This document shows positions 49,486 through 59,164 of a stretch of 64,000 bases of DNA, piece after piece. The notes below the pieces were generated by a model that saw only the letters and a program-made list of their open reading frames with translations, searched no databases and was not told the DNA's origin. This DNA is from Candidatus Saccharimonadota bacterium (GTDB lineage: Bacteria > Patescibacteriota > Saccharimonadia > Saccharimonadales > Saccharimonadaceae): positions 23,694 through 87,693 of the forward strand of contig CAJPLV010000002.1 of the NCBI GenBank assembly GCA_905371715.1, read 5' to 3'. Numbering within the stretch: the first letter of the stretch is position 1; every line of letters begins with the position of its first letter. The position numbers and the translations under genes are program-made.

Positions 49486-50466
49486 ATGCAGTATGTTTCT
49501 GTTTTTATTCAAGTTGCAGTACTCGTGATGTTGGCGGCGATTTGCTCCGGGCTGAATATCAGCCTGATGTCGTTGCCGCTCGGCGATCTGCGGCGCAAGG
49601 CAAAGCTTGGCAATCGTGCGGCGCAAAAAGTGTTGCCTCTGCGACGCGACGCTCATTTGTCGCTTGCGGCAATCTTGTTTTCAAATATGGCAGTGGTGTC
49701 GGGCAGTTCGCTATTGTTGGAGCATCATTTTAACGGCTGGATTGCCGGCATTGCGACAACGTTGCTCATGGTGGTATTCGGTGAAGTGCTTCCGCAAGCG
49801 ATTTTTATCAAATCTGCACTGAAAACCTGCGCATTCTTTGCGCCGCTGATCCGCGTGATGATTATCGTCGTTTATCCGGTGGCGAAACCGTTGGCGTTGC
49901 TGCTCGACCATCTGGTTGGCGTCGAACACCGGCGATTGCTGACGCGTGCTGAGCTTGGTCTGCTGATCAGCGAGCATAAAATCGGCAGCAAAAGCGAACT
50001 TGATGGCGGCGAAGTCGAAATCATCCAAAGTACGCTGCAATTAAGCGAAAAAACCGTGAAAGAGATCATGACGCCGATCAAGGCGGTGCAGTGGCTGACG
50101 CTTGATACGATTCTCGACGAGCGCATGGTGAACGAAATCATCGCGCGCGGCTATAGCCGCATTCCGGTATTCGACGATAAGCTGACAATGTGCCATGGCG
50201 TGCTGCTCGCAAAAGACATGATTAATATTGACTTTGATGACAATCCGGTGCCGCTTTGGTGTTTTCCGCTCCATAAGACGCGTATGGTCGGGGCGCGGAC
50301 AGCACTTGACACAATGTTTCATAAATTCCGGCGGATTGGGTCGCACTTGGTGCCGGTTGAGCAGAACGACCGAATTATTGGTATCGTGACAGTGGAAGAT
50401 CTGCTTGAAGAGACGATTGGACACGAGATTGCCGATGAAATTGATCACGATTTGCATCGAAATTAG
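49486..50466 (+). CDS. CNNM/CorC-type transporter with CBS pair
   Basis: 326 residues. A DUF21 membrane domain (about 1-140, AAICSGLNISLMSLPLGDLR, FGEVLPQAIF) leads into CBS motifs VKEIMTPIKAVQWL, SRIPVFDDKLTMCHGVLLAK and IIGIVTVEDLLEETIG. Typical bacterial CNNM proteins export Mg2+ or Co2+ and lie near CorA-like genes, as here. The C-terminal CorC_HlyC domain is missing. TATACT about 12 bases upstream of the ATG. Confidence 0.9.
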   Translation: MQYVSVFIQVAVLVMLAAICSGLNISLMSLPLGDLRRKAKLGNRAAQKVLPLRRDAHLSLAAILFSNMAVVSGSSLLLEHHFNGWIAGIATTLLMVVFGEVLPQAIFIKSALKTCAFFAPLIRVMIIVVYPVAKPLALLLDHLVGVEHRRLLTRAELGLLISEHKIGSKSELDGGEVEIIQSTLQLSEKTVKEIMTPIKAVQWLTLDTILDERMVNEIIARGYSRIPVFDDKLTMCHGVLLAKDMINIDFDDNPVPLWCFPLHKTRMVGARTALDTMFHKFRRIGSHLVPVEQNDRIIGIVTVEDLLEETIGHEIADEIDHDLHRN

Positions 50467-50552
50467 CATAAATACCGTACCACTCCTTGGAATCTAGTGA
50501 ATTTACCCAGCAAATAATATGCGTAAACTAGGATGAAAAGAATAAGAATAAG

Positions 50553-51254
50553 TTATTTCTTGTATTTGTGTTCAAAATCCTGGAGACACCGGATATATTC
50601 ATCGATCAGTGGTTTGTCGTCAGCTAACCATCGACTAAAGGTGGGAAGACTAACTCGTCCATTAAAATACTCTTTTACACCACTAAACACACCCTTTGAT
50701 ATAACAGGTTGGTCGTATCCAATATTCAAAGAATCAAGTTCAAGGAATAAAGGCTTTTCATGCAACGGTGTGTTGTCAGGGGTCTTTATCTCCATATTAT
50801 GATTCCTGAGAATATTTATAGTTTCATCTAAAGATGTAGATAATAGTTCTCTGCTAAATTTACATTTATACCCATACATGGCACCCTCGAAATACTCTTT
50901 GTGTACAACAGGGGCTGTGATAATTGATAATTCCTTTAGTCTCTCTGAAAAATAGCGCAATGACTGACCTCTCTTTTCTATTAGATCAAATATTTTACCG
51001 CTCGATAGTAGCGAATATGCCATTACTGCAGAATATGGATGCATACGGTAGTTTTCTCCAAAGCCTGTACAAAAGTCCTTGTATTTAGTGTATATACCAC
51101 CAAATCCATCAGAATTTACTCGCTCCATAGATTCACTAGCCCTTACCTCAAAATGTCCCAATAGAGTAGATCGGGAATACACTTCTGGGTCGTTGGTCAT
51201 CATGAAGCCACCCTCTCCAGATGTGAGAGTTTTTTCGCACCAATACTGAAACAT
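50553..51254 (-). pseudogene. DegT/DnrJ/EryC1 aminotransferase, C-terminal part after frameshift
   Basis: About 230 residues of the C-terminal half: EKTLTSGEGGFMMTNDPEVY, then GFGENYRMHPYSAVMAYSLL and KTPDNTPLHEKPLFLEL, a normal end for sugar-modifying PLP enzymes. The reading frame differs by one from the N-terminal part; the join lies in the A6 run at about 51231-51236, exactly where the PLP-binding lysine is expected. Adding one A would restore a continuous protein. AT-rich compared with neighbours. Confidence 0.75.
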
Positions 51255-51874
51255 GCAACATCGCCAAAAGTCCCTAGGAGCTTTTGGTTATATTTTGTAA
51301 AATGAGCATGAGAACAGTCTTCTAATACTCTTAGGTTATTTTTTTGTGCAATATACATTATAGACTCCATGTCACATGCGACGCCCCACATATGAGTTAC
51401 AGCAATTGCCTTTGTCTTTGGAGTGATTTTTTCTTCAATATCTTTAGGAGAGATTCCTCCTGTTACTGGATCTGCATCTGCAAATACTGGAATTGCCCCA
51501 AGTCGTAGTAGCGGAGTGACGGTTGCGAGAAAGGTATAGGTTGGCACTATTACTTCATCTCCTCTTGCAATACCTAGACCTACATACCCGGAATTAAGTG
51601 AACTGGTTCCTGTGTTTGTTAAGATTACATATTTTTGTTTATAGTAGTCTGTAAGCCAAGACTCTAACTTCTCATAAATGCCAGTATCGCCATAGATAGA
51701 CATGTCGCCGTCTTTGTCTATGTATTTTTTTAAAGCGCTCTTCTGTATTGACGTTGGCTTACCCCATTTGAAATGGGGTTTTTGGCTTTTATACTGAATA
51801 TTGTCATTTATTGATAATCTGGATGTATAATAATTGGATAAAAGGAAAGAGTAGACTATATGAACACACCCCAA
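51200..51874 (-). pseudogene. DegT/DnrJ/EryC1 aminotransferase, N-terminal part before frameshift
   Basis: Covers the PLP-enzyme N-terminal half: VILTNTGTSSLNSGYVGLGI, GDEVIVPTYTFLATVTPLLR, IPVFADADPVTGG, AVTHMWGVACDME and LEDCSHAHFTKY. After GDVACFSIGAKK it leaves frame. The start is also doubtful: the only ATG (51874) lies within the start of the divergent Nudix gene, and its first 25 residues do not look like family sequence. A frameshifted, possibly 5'-damaged gene for a nucleotide-sugar aminotransferase. Confidence 0.75.
51762..51783 (+). terminator. Terminator-like hairpin inside the DegT remnant
   Basis: CCCCATTT / AAATGGGG followed by T5 on the plus strand, upstream of the Nudix promoter. 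No plus-strand gene ends here now, so it may be a relic of a rearrangement. Confidence 0.5.
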
Positions 51875-52342
51875 GACAGCGCCACCCTAGCTGAAGGACA
51901 GCAAGTTATAACCGCGTGTGCTGCTATATACCGAAAAGGTAGCAACGGGCATGAGATTATGGTTGCACGGCGGGCGCTAACGAAGAAATTTCTACCAGGT
52001 AAGTTTGAACTTCCAGGCGGACATATAGACTTTGGTGAGACATTAACCGACGGATTACGTAGAGAGTTGAAAGAAGAGCTTGGTATTGATGTCGTAGTCG
52101 GAGATACTGTTGGAGCCTTTACGTATGTGAATGAGGTGAAGCGTTCACATTCAGTTGAGATTGTCTATTTTGCACAACTAGCCGGCGGTTGTTCGCCAAA
52201 AATAAATCCAGAGGACCATTCTGAGATAATTTGGATAAGTCAAGATAACCTATATATTGTTGAAGACGAGAATGGTTCTGGCGATCAAGAATTTCCATTT
52301 CTTGTTCGAGCACTTGAGTTGTTGAACAAAGGAAACTCTTAA
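51860..52342 (+). CDS. Nudix hydrolase
   Basis: 160 residues, third Nudix protein of the window. Box: GGHIDFGETLTDGLRRELK then EELGID. The core starts at VITACAAIYRKGSNGHEI. TATAAT (51826-51831) gives a 22-base leader with AAAGGAAAGAG. Substrate unknown; belongs with MutT-like or ADP-ribose/ nucleotide-sugar type hydrolases. Confidence 0.88.
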   Translation: MNTPQDSATLAEGQQVITACAAIYRKGSNGHEIMVARRALTKKFLPGKFELPGGHIDFGETLTDGLRRELKEELGIDVVVGDTVGAFTYVNEVKRSHSVEIVYFAQLAGGCSPKINPEDHSEIIWISQDNLYIVEDENGSGDQEFPFLVRALELLNKGNS

Positions 52343-52442
52343 ACTGTTTTTAAAAGCTGTTTATGCAGAGTTTTGGCAGAAAACAGGGTTGATAGCCAAT
52401 GTCGATTATTGCAAATTTTCTGTTGATCATTGACATATCAAG

Positions 52443-52469
52443 TTAGCACTCTACTTGTATGAGTGCTAG
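52443..52469 (+). promoter_or_regulatory. CIRCE operator of dnaJ
   Basis: TTAGCACTC - nine bases - GAGTGCTAG, one mismatch to perfect symmetry. Covers the -35 TTGTAT (52455-52460) that goes with TATAAT at 52478-52483 (17-base spacer). Confidence 0.93.
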
Positions 52470-52494
52470 CAGTGCGCTATAATAGCGAAAGGCT

Positions 52495-53607
52495 ATGGCA
52501 AAACGAGATTATTATGAAGTGCTTGGCGTTAGTAAAGGCGCGAGCGAAGATGAAATCAAAAAGGCTTTCCGTAAGCTGGCAGTTAAATATCATCCAGACA
52601 AGGCGGGTGGTGATGAAGCGAAATTTAAAGAAATCAATGAAGCCTACGAAGTACTGAAAGATAAGCAAAAACGCCAGCGCTACGATCAATTTGGACATGC
52701 AGGCGTTGGCGGCGCTGCTGGCGGTAGCGCAGGCGGTGGCAATCCATTTGAAGGCTTTAATTTCAACGGGCAAGATATTCATTTTGACTTTGGCGGCGGC
52801 GGTGCATTCGGCGATATTTTCAGCCAGTTCTTTGGCGGCGCAGGCGGTAGCCGGACAGCAGGCGAGGCGCGCGGGCGCGATGTCGAAACACGCGTGACAT
52901 TGAGCTTTGAAGAGGCAATTTTCGGTAAAGACGTAACGCTATCGCTAACACTTAATGATGTATGCAGCCACTGCCACGGCACGACGGTTGAGCCTGGTTT
53001 TGAGCTAAAAGAATGTCCGACGTGCAAGGGTGCGGGGCAGCAAGTCCGCGTGATGAACACGATGTTTGGCCCGATCCAGCAAGCAGTGACCTGCGAAACC
53101 TGCCATGGGCGCGGCAAGGTCCCGGAAAAAGAGTGTACGCGCTGCCGCGGCACGGGTGTTGAACGGCGCGAGCAAGACATTACGGTGAAGATTCCGGCTG
53201 GGATTGACGACGGCGCGACGATTCGTTTGCGCGAGCACGGCGAGGCTGTTGCCGGCGGCGTGCGCGGCGATTTGTATGTGCACGTACGCGTGCGGGCGCA
53301 TAAAAAATTCACGCGCGAAGGCGATCTAATTTTAAGCGAAGAGCATATTTCGATGGTTGATGCTGCGCTCGGAACAGAGATCGACGTTGAGACCGTCGAC
53401 GGTATTATCACGATGAAGGTGCCAGCTGGTACGCAGTCGGGTACGGATTTCAAGCTGTCCGGCCACGGCGTGCCGCATTTGCGGAGCGATCGCCGCGGAC
53501 CGCACATCGTCAGCGTTATCGTTGACACGCCGACAAAATTGACGAAAAAACAACGCGAGCTGCTTGAAGAATTCGATGCCGCAAAGCGCCGCGGGATATT
53601 TTCGTAG
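52495..53607 (+). CDS. dnaJ: DnaJ chaperone
   Basis: 370 residues, full type-I layout. J domain with [13 protein letters not shown] (HPD), Gly/Phe-rich stretch (about 65-125), four zinc-finger repeats ([32 protein letters not shown]), then the client-binding domain ending [15 protein letters not shown]. Stimulates DnaK ATPase; dnaK and grpE are not in this window. GAAAGG precedes the ATG, and the CIRCE puts it in the same regulon as groESL. Confidence 0.96.
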   Translation: MAKRDYYEVLGVSKGASEDEIKKAFRKLAVKYHPDKAGGDEAKFKEINEAYEVLKDKQKRQRYDQFGHAGVGGAAGGSAGGGNPFEGFNFNGQDIHFDFGGGGAFGDIFSQFFGGAGGSRTAGEARGRDVETRVTLSFEEAIFGKDVTLSLTLNDVCSHCHGTTVEPGFELKECPTCKGAGQQVRVMNTMFGPIQQAVTCETCHGRGKVPEKECTRCRGTGVERREQDITVKIPAGIDDGATIRLREHGEAVAGGVRGDLYVHVRVRAHKKFTREGDLILSEEHISMVDAALGTEIDVETVDGIITMKVPAGTQSGTDFKLSGHGVPHLRSDRRGPHIVSVIVDTPTKLTKKQRELLEEFDAAKRRGIFS

Positions 53608-53668
53608 GGTTACAAACAACTATTATTTTATGGATGAGAAATAAGACTATTTACGACTCGTGAAGTGA

Positions 53669-53674
53669 TATAAT
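53669..53674 (+). promoter_or_regulatory. -10 box of a leaderless gene (53681)
   Basis: TATAAT with TGA ahead (extended -10), six bases before the ATG at 53681. Confidence 0.65.
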
Positions 53675-53680
53675 GACGTC

Positions 53681-54289
53681 ATGAATACGCAGCGAGAGAA
53701 AGAATTGGGCAGCCGCTATGGCGAAGCCCTTAGGCAAGCCCGCCAAATAAAAGATAAAGCCGAGAGAAAAGCGGCAATCAAGGCGGCGAAAGAAATATAC
53801 AAGCGGGACAATCCTGTCCAGATTGATGGTGAGTACTTTGGTAGCCACAAAGCAATCCCAGAACACATTAAATATTTCACGATGCTCGCCCACGCTGATG
53901 GTATCGACCTTTTCAGAGGAGGACCTTTCAATAAGAGAAAAGAATTGCTGACTACCGCCCCGTGGACATCTATTAAGGATTTTTCATATACAGAAAACCA
54001 GCAGTCTAACGAATCGGGGCGCGTCACACTAACGCGCGCAGCAGCGTTTGGTATATTCGCGCTCGGTATGAAGAAAAAGAAAGTCGACAGTAAGCTTGAG
54101 CTAATATCAACCCTCAAAACAAAGAGCGGTGATATAGTGCTTGAATATAAATCGCACATCGACAATACAAAGTCGACGTCTGGTTCGATAATAAACGCCG
54201 CCGATAACTCGCTCATCAAGGCGAACAAGAAGTTCAGAATATCTGTTATTGCTCATACGAATGAGAAGTCGGAGAAGATAGAGATTTAG
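53681..54289 (+). CDS. Hypothetical protein, possible PH-like domain
   Basis: 202 residues, not recognised. The first 45 residues form a charged helix (REKELGSRYGEALRQARQIK). The rest looks beta-rich, with PWTSIKDFSYTENQ, a central hydrophobic strand (RAAAFGIFALGMKKKK) and a LELISTLKTKSGDIVLEYKS strand pair, which is reminiscent of bacterial PH (bPH) domains. Soluble, single-gene transcript. Confidence 0.6.
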   Translation: MNTQREKELGSRYGEALRQARQIKDKAERKAAIKAAKEIYKRDNPVQIDGEYFGSHKAIPEHIKYFTMLAHADGIDLFRGGPFNKRKELLTTAPWTSIKDFSYTENQQSNESGRVTLTRAAAFGIFALGMKKKKVDSKLELISTLKTKSGDIVLEYKSHIDNTKSTSGSIINAADNSLIKANKKFRISVIAHTNEKSEKIEI

Positions 54290-54387
54290 TTTAAGTATCA
54301 TGTAGGTATTACTAGCAGATAGCGGAGGAAAATTGTAGGGAATGGGTTTAGCGCTATACTAAAAACATAACCGAGTAAGGAGGCAGC

Positions 54388-54747
54388 ATGGGATTTATAT
54401 TTTTTGTCGCAACAGTTGTTCTCGCTATTTTGTTGTCGCAAAAGAGCAGCCAGGCGAAGCGTACGGTTGACCCGATGAGCGCGTCGTACCGCCAGGGCTA
54501 TTGGGACGGCGTGCGCGCGGCAGAGCAAGGTGCGGCGCATTCGCCCGAAATGCCTAGCGTTGCCGTATTGCCTGTTACACCCGAACCAGCCGAAACATTT
54601 GCGGCGGCAGATGAGAGTGGCAATAGCACGCCTGTGGACGAATCAGATTCAGCTGCTCCATCCCGAAACAAGCCTGCTCCAGCGAAAGGGTATACTGTAC
54701 CCGCGCCGGTGTTCAGTAGGTTATGTTGCCCCACCGCCGCACAGTAG
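54388..54747 (+). pseudogene. DUF2339-like giant membrane protein, N-terminal part before frameshift
   Basis: 119 codons from ATG 54388, preceded by AAGGAGG. One helix (GFIFFVATVVLAILLSQ), a short basic/charged stretch, and a Pro/Ala/Glu/Ser-rich linker ending VPAPVFS; the last residues (RLCCPTAAQ) are out of frame. Proper reading should pass to the +1 frame near 54709-54724, where VGYVAPPPHSSAPLLQ continues the linker. Confidence 0.65.
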
Positions 54748-57538
54748 CGCTCCGTTGCTGCAACCGTCATCGCATGTAACGATTAATATTGCGCTGTATG
54801 TTGCTGTTTTGTTGCTCGTATCTGGTATTATTTTGTTGGCGCAGACATTTGCACTTGCACCGTGGCTGCGTATGGTGCTTGTGTGGCTGCTGATCATTGC
54901 ATCGTACGCAGCGGGTTTTGTGTTACAAAAGCATATTCCGATGATTCGCCCAGCGGCGCTGGCACTTGTCGGTACGGCGCTTGCAAGTATTCCAGTGGCG
55001 GGTATTACAATGTACGCGCTCGTGCTGCATGATGCCGCCCTGTGCTGGTTTATTACATCGCTTATTGGCGTGGTAATGTATATGTTCGCTGCCATTACGT
55101 TCAAAAATCAATTCTTGTCATATATTTCTATCTTGTCGCTCTTTACAATATCAATGTCGCTGCCGGCGCTGGTTGATGCGCAATTGGCGTGGTATTACGT
55201 CGTGATGATTGCATTTGGTGGCGCGATGACGCTCTTGAGTTACGCAAAGATTCCAGGCGTTCCGAAATTGTTTGTGCAGCCAATTTATACGTCAAGCTTG
55301 GTGGCGGTGCCGTTAGCGCTTTTCGCGGCGACCGTTTCGGCGGCAGCACTAAGCGTTTCGGAATATACGGTGGTGCTTGTTGCCGGGCTGCTCTACTATA
55401 TTGCACAAGCGCTAGCAGCGTCGGATAAATCGGTACGCAATTATGCGGAATTTTCAGCACGATTGCTCACGCTGGTGGCGGCGGGTACTGCTGCGGCGTG
55501 GGCAAGCGGCACGTCATATATCGCGATCAGCTTGTCGGTGGTGCTTGCGGCGCTGCTTAATGTGATTGTGTCGCTCCGCTACTTGCCTATCGGCAGCGTA
55601 CGAGCGTCAATTCACGAAGCAATGCTATGGATTGGATTTTTCACGGCGGTGTTCGTCGCGCCGTTGCTTGCATCGATTCCATCTTTATCGAGGAGCGACG
55701 CCGCACTGGCGCACCCAGAAGCGATACTGCAGCTAGCGGAATTAGTGCTTGCTATGGTGTTGTCTTTGTTCGCGGCGGCGCGGTTACGCCGCTACGGACT
55801 GTTGTGGCCGGCGGTATATATTATTACGGTGCCGCTATTGATTGTTGTGAATAATATCGTACATATATCGTACGATGTATACATCACGATCTACATGGCG
55901 TGTGTTATAGCGGTACTCGCGCTGCGCTTATTAATGAAACGGCTTACGCCAAGCGCTGGTGCGCTTGTCTACGTGTCGATGAGCGTATGGTTGCTGTTTG
56001 CGGTATTCTACATAGCTATGTATGAGCTCGCACTGGGGCATGATGTCTCATGGTGGTATGTCGGCTGGTGGGTGCTCCTTGCGGCGGCGTTTTATTATGT
56101 TGCCGCGGTTGAAAAACTGCGCTGGATGGTATTGTGTGCGCATGGCGCGGCGTTGGCGGCGGGGTGGTTGCTTTGCGCTAAGTGCGGCTTTAGCGCTGCG
56201 CAAACTGTCGTAACGCTTGGCGGCGGACATAGCGCTACGGCGATTGCGTTAGCGGAGTATTTCCGCTGGCGCAACCATGTTTCGCGCACCGCGGCGATGT
56301 ATCGATGCGCCGCGATTGGATATGGCGCAGTTATCGGTCTCGCGGTGCTCGCGATGAGTATGGCGAATGAATGGCGCCTGCTAGCGTGGCTGCCGATCGT
56401 AGCGATAGGCGCGCATGCGGCATACCGCCAAAAGGAAGTCGCGATGATGTATGTACTCCATATCGTGCTTGCCGTGCAAATACTGCTTGCCAGTATCGCG
56501 TGCAATTTATCGTATGTAGAGATTTTCGCGCTAGCGGCATGGCTGCCGTTTGTAGGGTTTGGAGCGGTAAGCGTGCTGGTGCGCGCAGTAAATCGGGCTA
56601 CCGCCAAGACAAAAACCTGGTGGCGGTCTGGCGCGGCCTGCGCATTAACATTTGGCAGTCTTGCGCTTTTGTCGGATCAGAATTATCCGATGCGCTCGGC
56701 GGGATGGTTGGCGGCGGTAGCAGCGATGTATGTGCTCGTGTATGTTGCGCGCCGCGCCGCGTTATTGTATGCCGGCAATATGATGAGCGTTGTGTTGGCG
56801 GCATTGTTGTGCGCATGGTGCGGCGTATCGTTTAACGGGACGCTTGTAGCTATTGCGGCGTTTGGATTGATTGGATTCTACGGCGCAGGGTGGTTGTACC
56901 GTTTGTGGCGCGGTACCGGGCGAGTGTGGAATGCAATGCTCGTGTCAAGCTTGACGGCGGCTGGTTCGGCTGGGCTATTGGCATTGCTGTCGTCGGATAT
57001 AGCTATCGTAGCGGGTGCGGCAGCGATTTTGGTTGGCGCCGGAGTCGTGTTTGGCATACAAAGCTATGAGATGAAGCAGCTGGGATTTGCGGAATGCGGC
57101 GTTGTTATAGCGATGCTTGGTGCGCAGCGTTTGCTATGCGTAGCGCTTCCCGATACGCACGCGCTCGTGTATACGCATCTTTGGGCGCTTGTTGCGGCGG
57201 CATTGTATGCTGGATATTACGCGTGCAAACGTCCAATAGAGAGCATGTGCCATCTCGTAACGCTATTATGTCTCGTGACGATTCCAGGCTTGGCTGCCGC
57301 GTTTATTGATGGCGGCTGGTATCAATTACTATTTCTCGTTGAACATGCGGCGGTCGTTATTATGGGCGTAGCGACTGCGCGCAAGCTCACATCAATCTGG
57401 GGCGCGGTCGGTGTAGCAGTGGCGATTCTCTACATGCTGCGCGAGTTTCAGGCGCTCTTAAACATTACGATCGGGCTGCTCGTGCTAGCGGCTGTGATTT
57501 TTGCGATCGTGCGTGCGAATCATAAAAAACGCATATAG
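54716..57538 (+). pseudogene. DUF2339-like giant membrane protein, main part after frameshift
   Basis: About 940 residues with 25 or more hydrophobic helices in near-continuous series, from HVTINIALYVAVLLLVSGII to VLAAVIFAIVRANHKKRI. This matches the DUF2339-type layout (N-terminal linker, then very many helices). The same frame is open back to 54530, but there it translates the linker in the wrong frame. A 1-2 base indel near 54715 (true mutation or sequence error) breaks a protein of about 1050 residues. Function unknown. Confidence 0.65.
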
Positions 57539-57595
57539 ACGAAACGGCACGGTAAATGAATTGACACAGAACGAATATAATTATAAAGTAGCACT

Positions 57596-58108
57596 ATGAA
57601 TGGCGAAAAAGTCATCATCGGGCGGACGGCGCATATTGTCATTCCGAGCGAAAGTGCGCGCAGTATCCGCGTGAAAATTGATACGGGTGCGGACCGGTCG
57701 TCAATTTGGGCGTCAAATATTGCCATGAGCAGCGACGGCGAGCTTTCATTTACGCTTTTTGCGCCGGAATCAAAATTTTATAGCGGTACGGTGTACCGGA
57801 CGAAAAACTTTGAGGCGAGCAGGGTGCGCAGCGCGCATGGCGACTTGCAAGTGAGATTTCGTGTGTACCTGACGATAATTTTAGGCGGTAAGAAAATTCG
57901 CGGCACGTTTACACTTGCTGACCGGTCGAAGAATAAATATCCGGCGCTGATTGGCTGTAAGATATTGAACAAGAAATTTCTGGTAGACGTGTCAAAGGGA
58001 TTTATTCGGGAAAATAGATCAGACGACCTCGCTCAAGAATTGAAACGCGATCCGAAAGCCTTTTTTGAAAAATATTATCATAATAATCCGAGAGGAGATA
58101 TTATCTGA
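57596..58108 (+). CDS. RimB-like retropepsin-fold protease (ATP-dependent zinc protease family)
   Basis: 170 residues. IVIPSESARSIRVKIDTGAD carries the aspartyl-protease-type DTGAD, followed by SSIWASNI; LIGCKILNKKFLVDVSKG is the second family block. In Pseudomonas the related RimB acts with RimK in trimming poly-glutamate tails on ribosomal protein S6. Its stop overlaps the rimK start (TGATG), supporting that pairing here. TATAAT 14 bases, or TATAAA 8 bases, before the ATG. Confidence 0.85.
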   Translation: MNGEKVIIGRTAHIVIPSESARSIRVKIDTGADRSSIWASNIAMSSDGELSFTLFAPESKFYSGTVYRTKNFEASRVRSAHGDLQVRFRVYLTIILGGKKIRGTFTLADRSKNKYPALIGCKILNKKFLVDVSKGFIRENRSDDLAQELKRDPKAFFEKYYHNNPRGDII

Positions 58109-58422
58109 TGAAAATCGCTATCTTATCTAATGGCCCCGGAAACTATTCGACGAAACGGCTCAGAGAAGTTGCGAAGGCGCGCGGACATACGGTGCGTATC
58201 ATAAAGTACAAAGAATGCTACGCTTCAATTGAACAAAATAATCCGGTCGTGAGTTACCGCGGCGAAGACTTGAGCGGTTACGACGCAATGGTTCCGCGCA
58301 TCGCCAGCTATATGACGCGTTACGGCACAGCGATTGTTCGCCAGATGGAAATGCAAGGCGTATGGACGATTTCCAGCTCCATCGCGATTACGCGTAGCCG
58401 CGACAAACTACGCTCGACGTAG
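58108..58422 (+). pseudogene. rimK: RimK ATP-grasp ligase, N-terminal part ending at in-frame UAG
   Basis: 104 codons: MKIAILSNGPGNYSTKRLRE, DAMVPRIASYMTRYGTAIVR and ITRSRDKLRST, the RimK N-terminal and central blocks. Codon 105 is TAG (58420-58422) where relatives have the conserved glutamine of RDKLRSxQLLA, so one C-to-T change (CAG to TAG) explains it. Frame continues unbroken after the stop. Either a nonsense mutation, read-through, or a sequence error. Confidence 0.85.
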
Positions 58423-59019
58423 TTGCTTGCTCGAGCAGGTGTAGGAATCCCGAAAACGGTGTTTAGCCGCAACTCAACCGATATTGACGATTTGCTTGAG
58501 AAGCTTGGCGGTACGCCGGTGATTATCAAATTAGCGCGCGGCACGCATGGCAACGGCGTCGTGCTTGCGGAGAGTAAGAAGGCGGCGAAATCGGTGCTGC
58601 AGGCGTTTTATCTTACGAATGAAGACGGCACAAACGTATTGCTGCAAGAGTTCGTGAAGGAATCGGCGGGAACGGATATTCGCGCGTTTGTCGTTGGCAG
58701 CCGCGTCGTGGCAAGTATGCGGCGCCAGAGTTTGGATGACGATTTCCGCAGCAACTTGCACAAGGGCGGCGCCGGTACAGCAATTAAATTAACCGATGAG
58801 GAGCGTAAAATGTGCGTGAAAGCGGCACGGGCGATGAACCTGACTGTTGCCGGCGTTGATTTCATGCGTTCGGCGCGCGGACCGCTGGTGCTGGAGGTAA
58901 ATGCTAGCCCAGGCTTCGGCATTGAAAAAATTACAGGGCGCGACGTGGCGACACCGATCATTGAATACATTGAGCGTAACGCCAAGCGGCGGCCGAGGAA
59001 AGACAAGGTCGGAGCGTAA
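58423..59019 (+). pseudogene. rimK: RimK ATP-grasp ligase, C-terminal part after in-frame UAG
   Basis: 198 codons in the same frame as the upstream part: LLARAGVGIPKTVFSRN, VIIKLARGTHGNGVVLAES (ATP loop), VLLQEFVKESAGTDIRAFVV, DFRSNLHKGGAG and LVLEVNASPGFGIEKITG with metal-binding Glu and Asn. Total with the first part is 303 codons, the normal RimK length. All catalytic blocks are kept, so decay is recent if real. A TTG directly follows the TAG and could restart translation. Confidence 0.85.
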
Positions 59020-59152
59020 CGGCTGGCGCAATGCGCATGCTGCGGAAAAGAATGGACGGGAATTTATAAAACAACGCAGCAGTCTTTTAATGCTAATACG
59101 ACAGTTTGGTCTTGTGATGATTGATTTGCCTGAAGCATGGCATTGCTCATGC

Positions 59153-59158
59153 TAAAAT
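59153..59158 (+). promoter_or_regulatory. -10 box of a leaderless gene (59165)
   Basis: TAAAAT, six bases before the ATG at 59165. Confidence 0.55.
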
Positions 59159-59164
59159 AGCAAT

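Noticed and set aside
54530-54715. First 61 codons of a 1002-codon frame starting MRRIRPKCLALPY
   Set aside because: Out-of-frame reading of the Pro/Ala-rich linker encoded from 54388; protein-like sequence begins only at about 54716.
58420-58422. UAG as a reassigned sense codon
   Set aside because: Other genes in the window end normally at TAG, TAA and TGA; one internal TAG is not enough to argue for a changed code.
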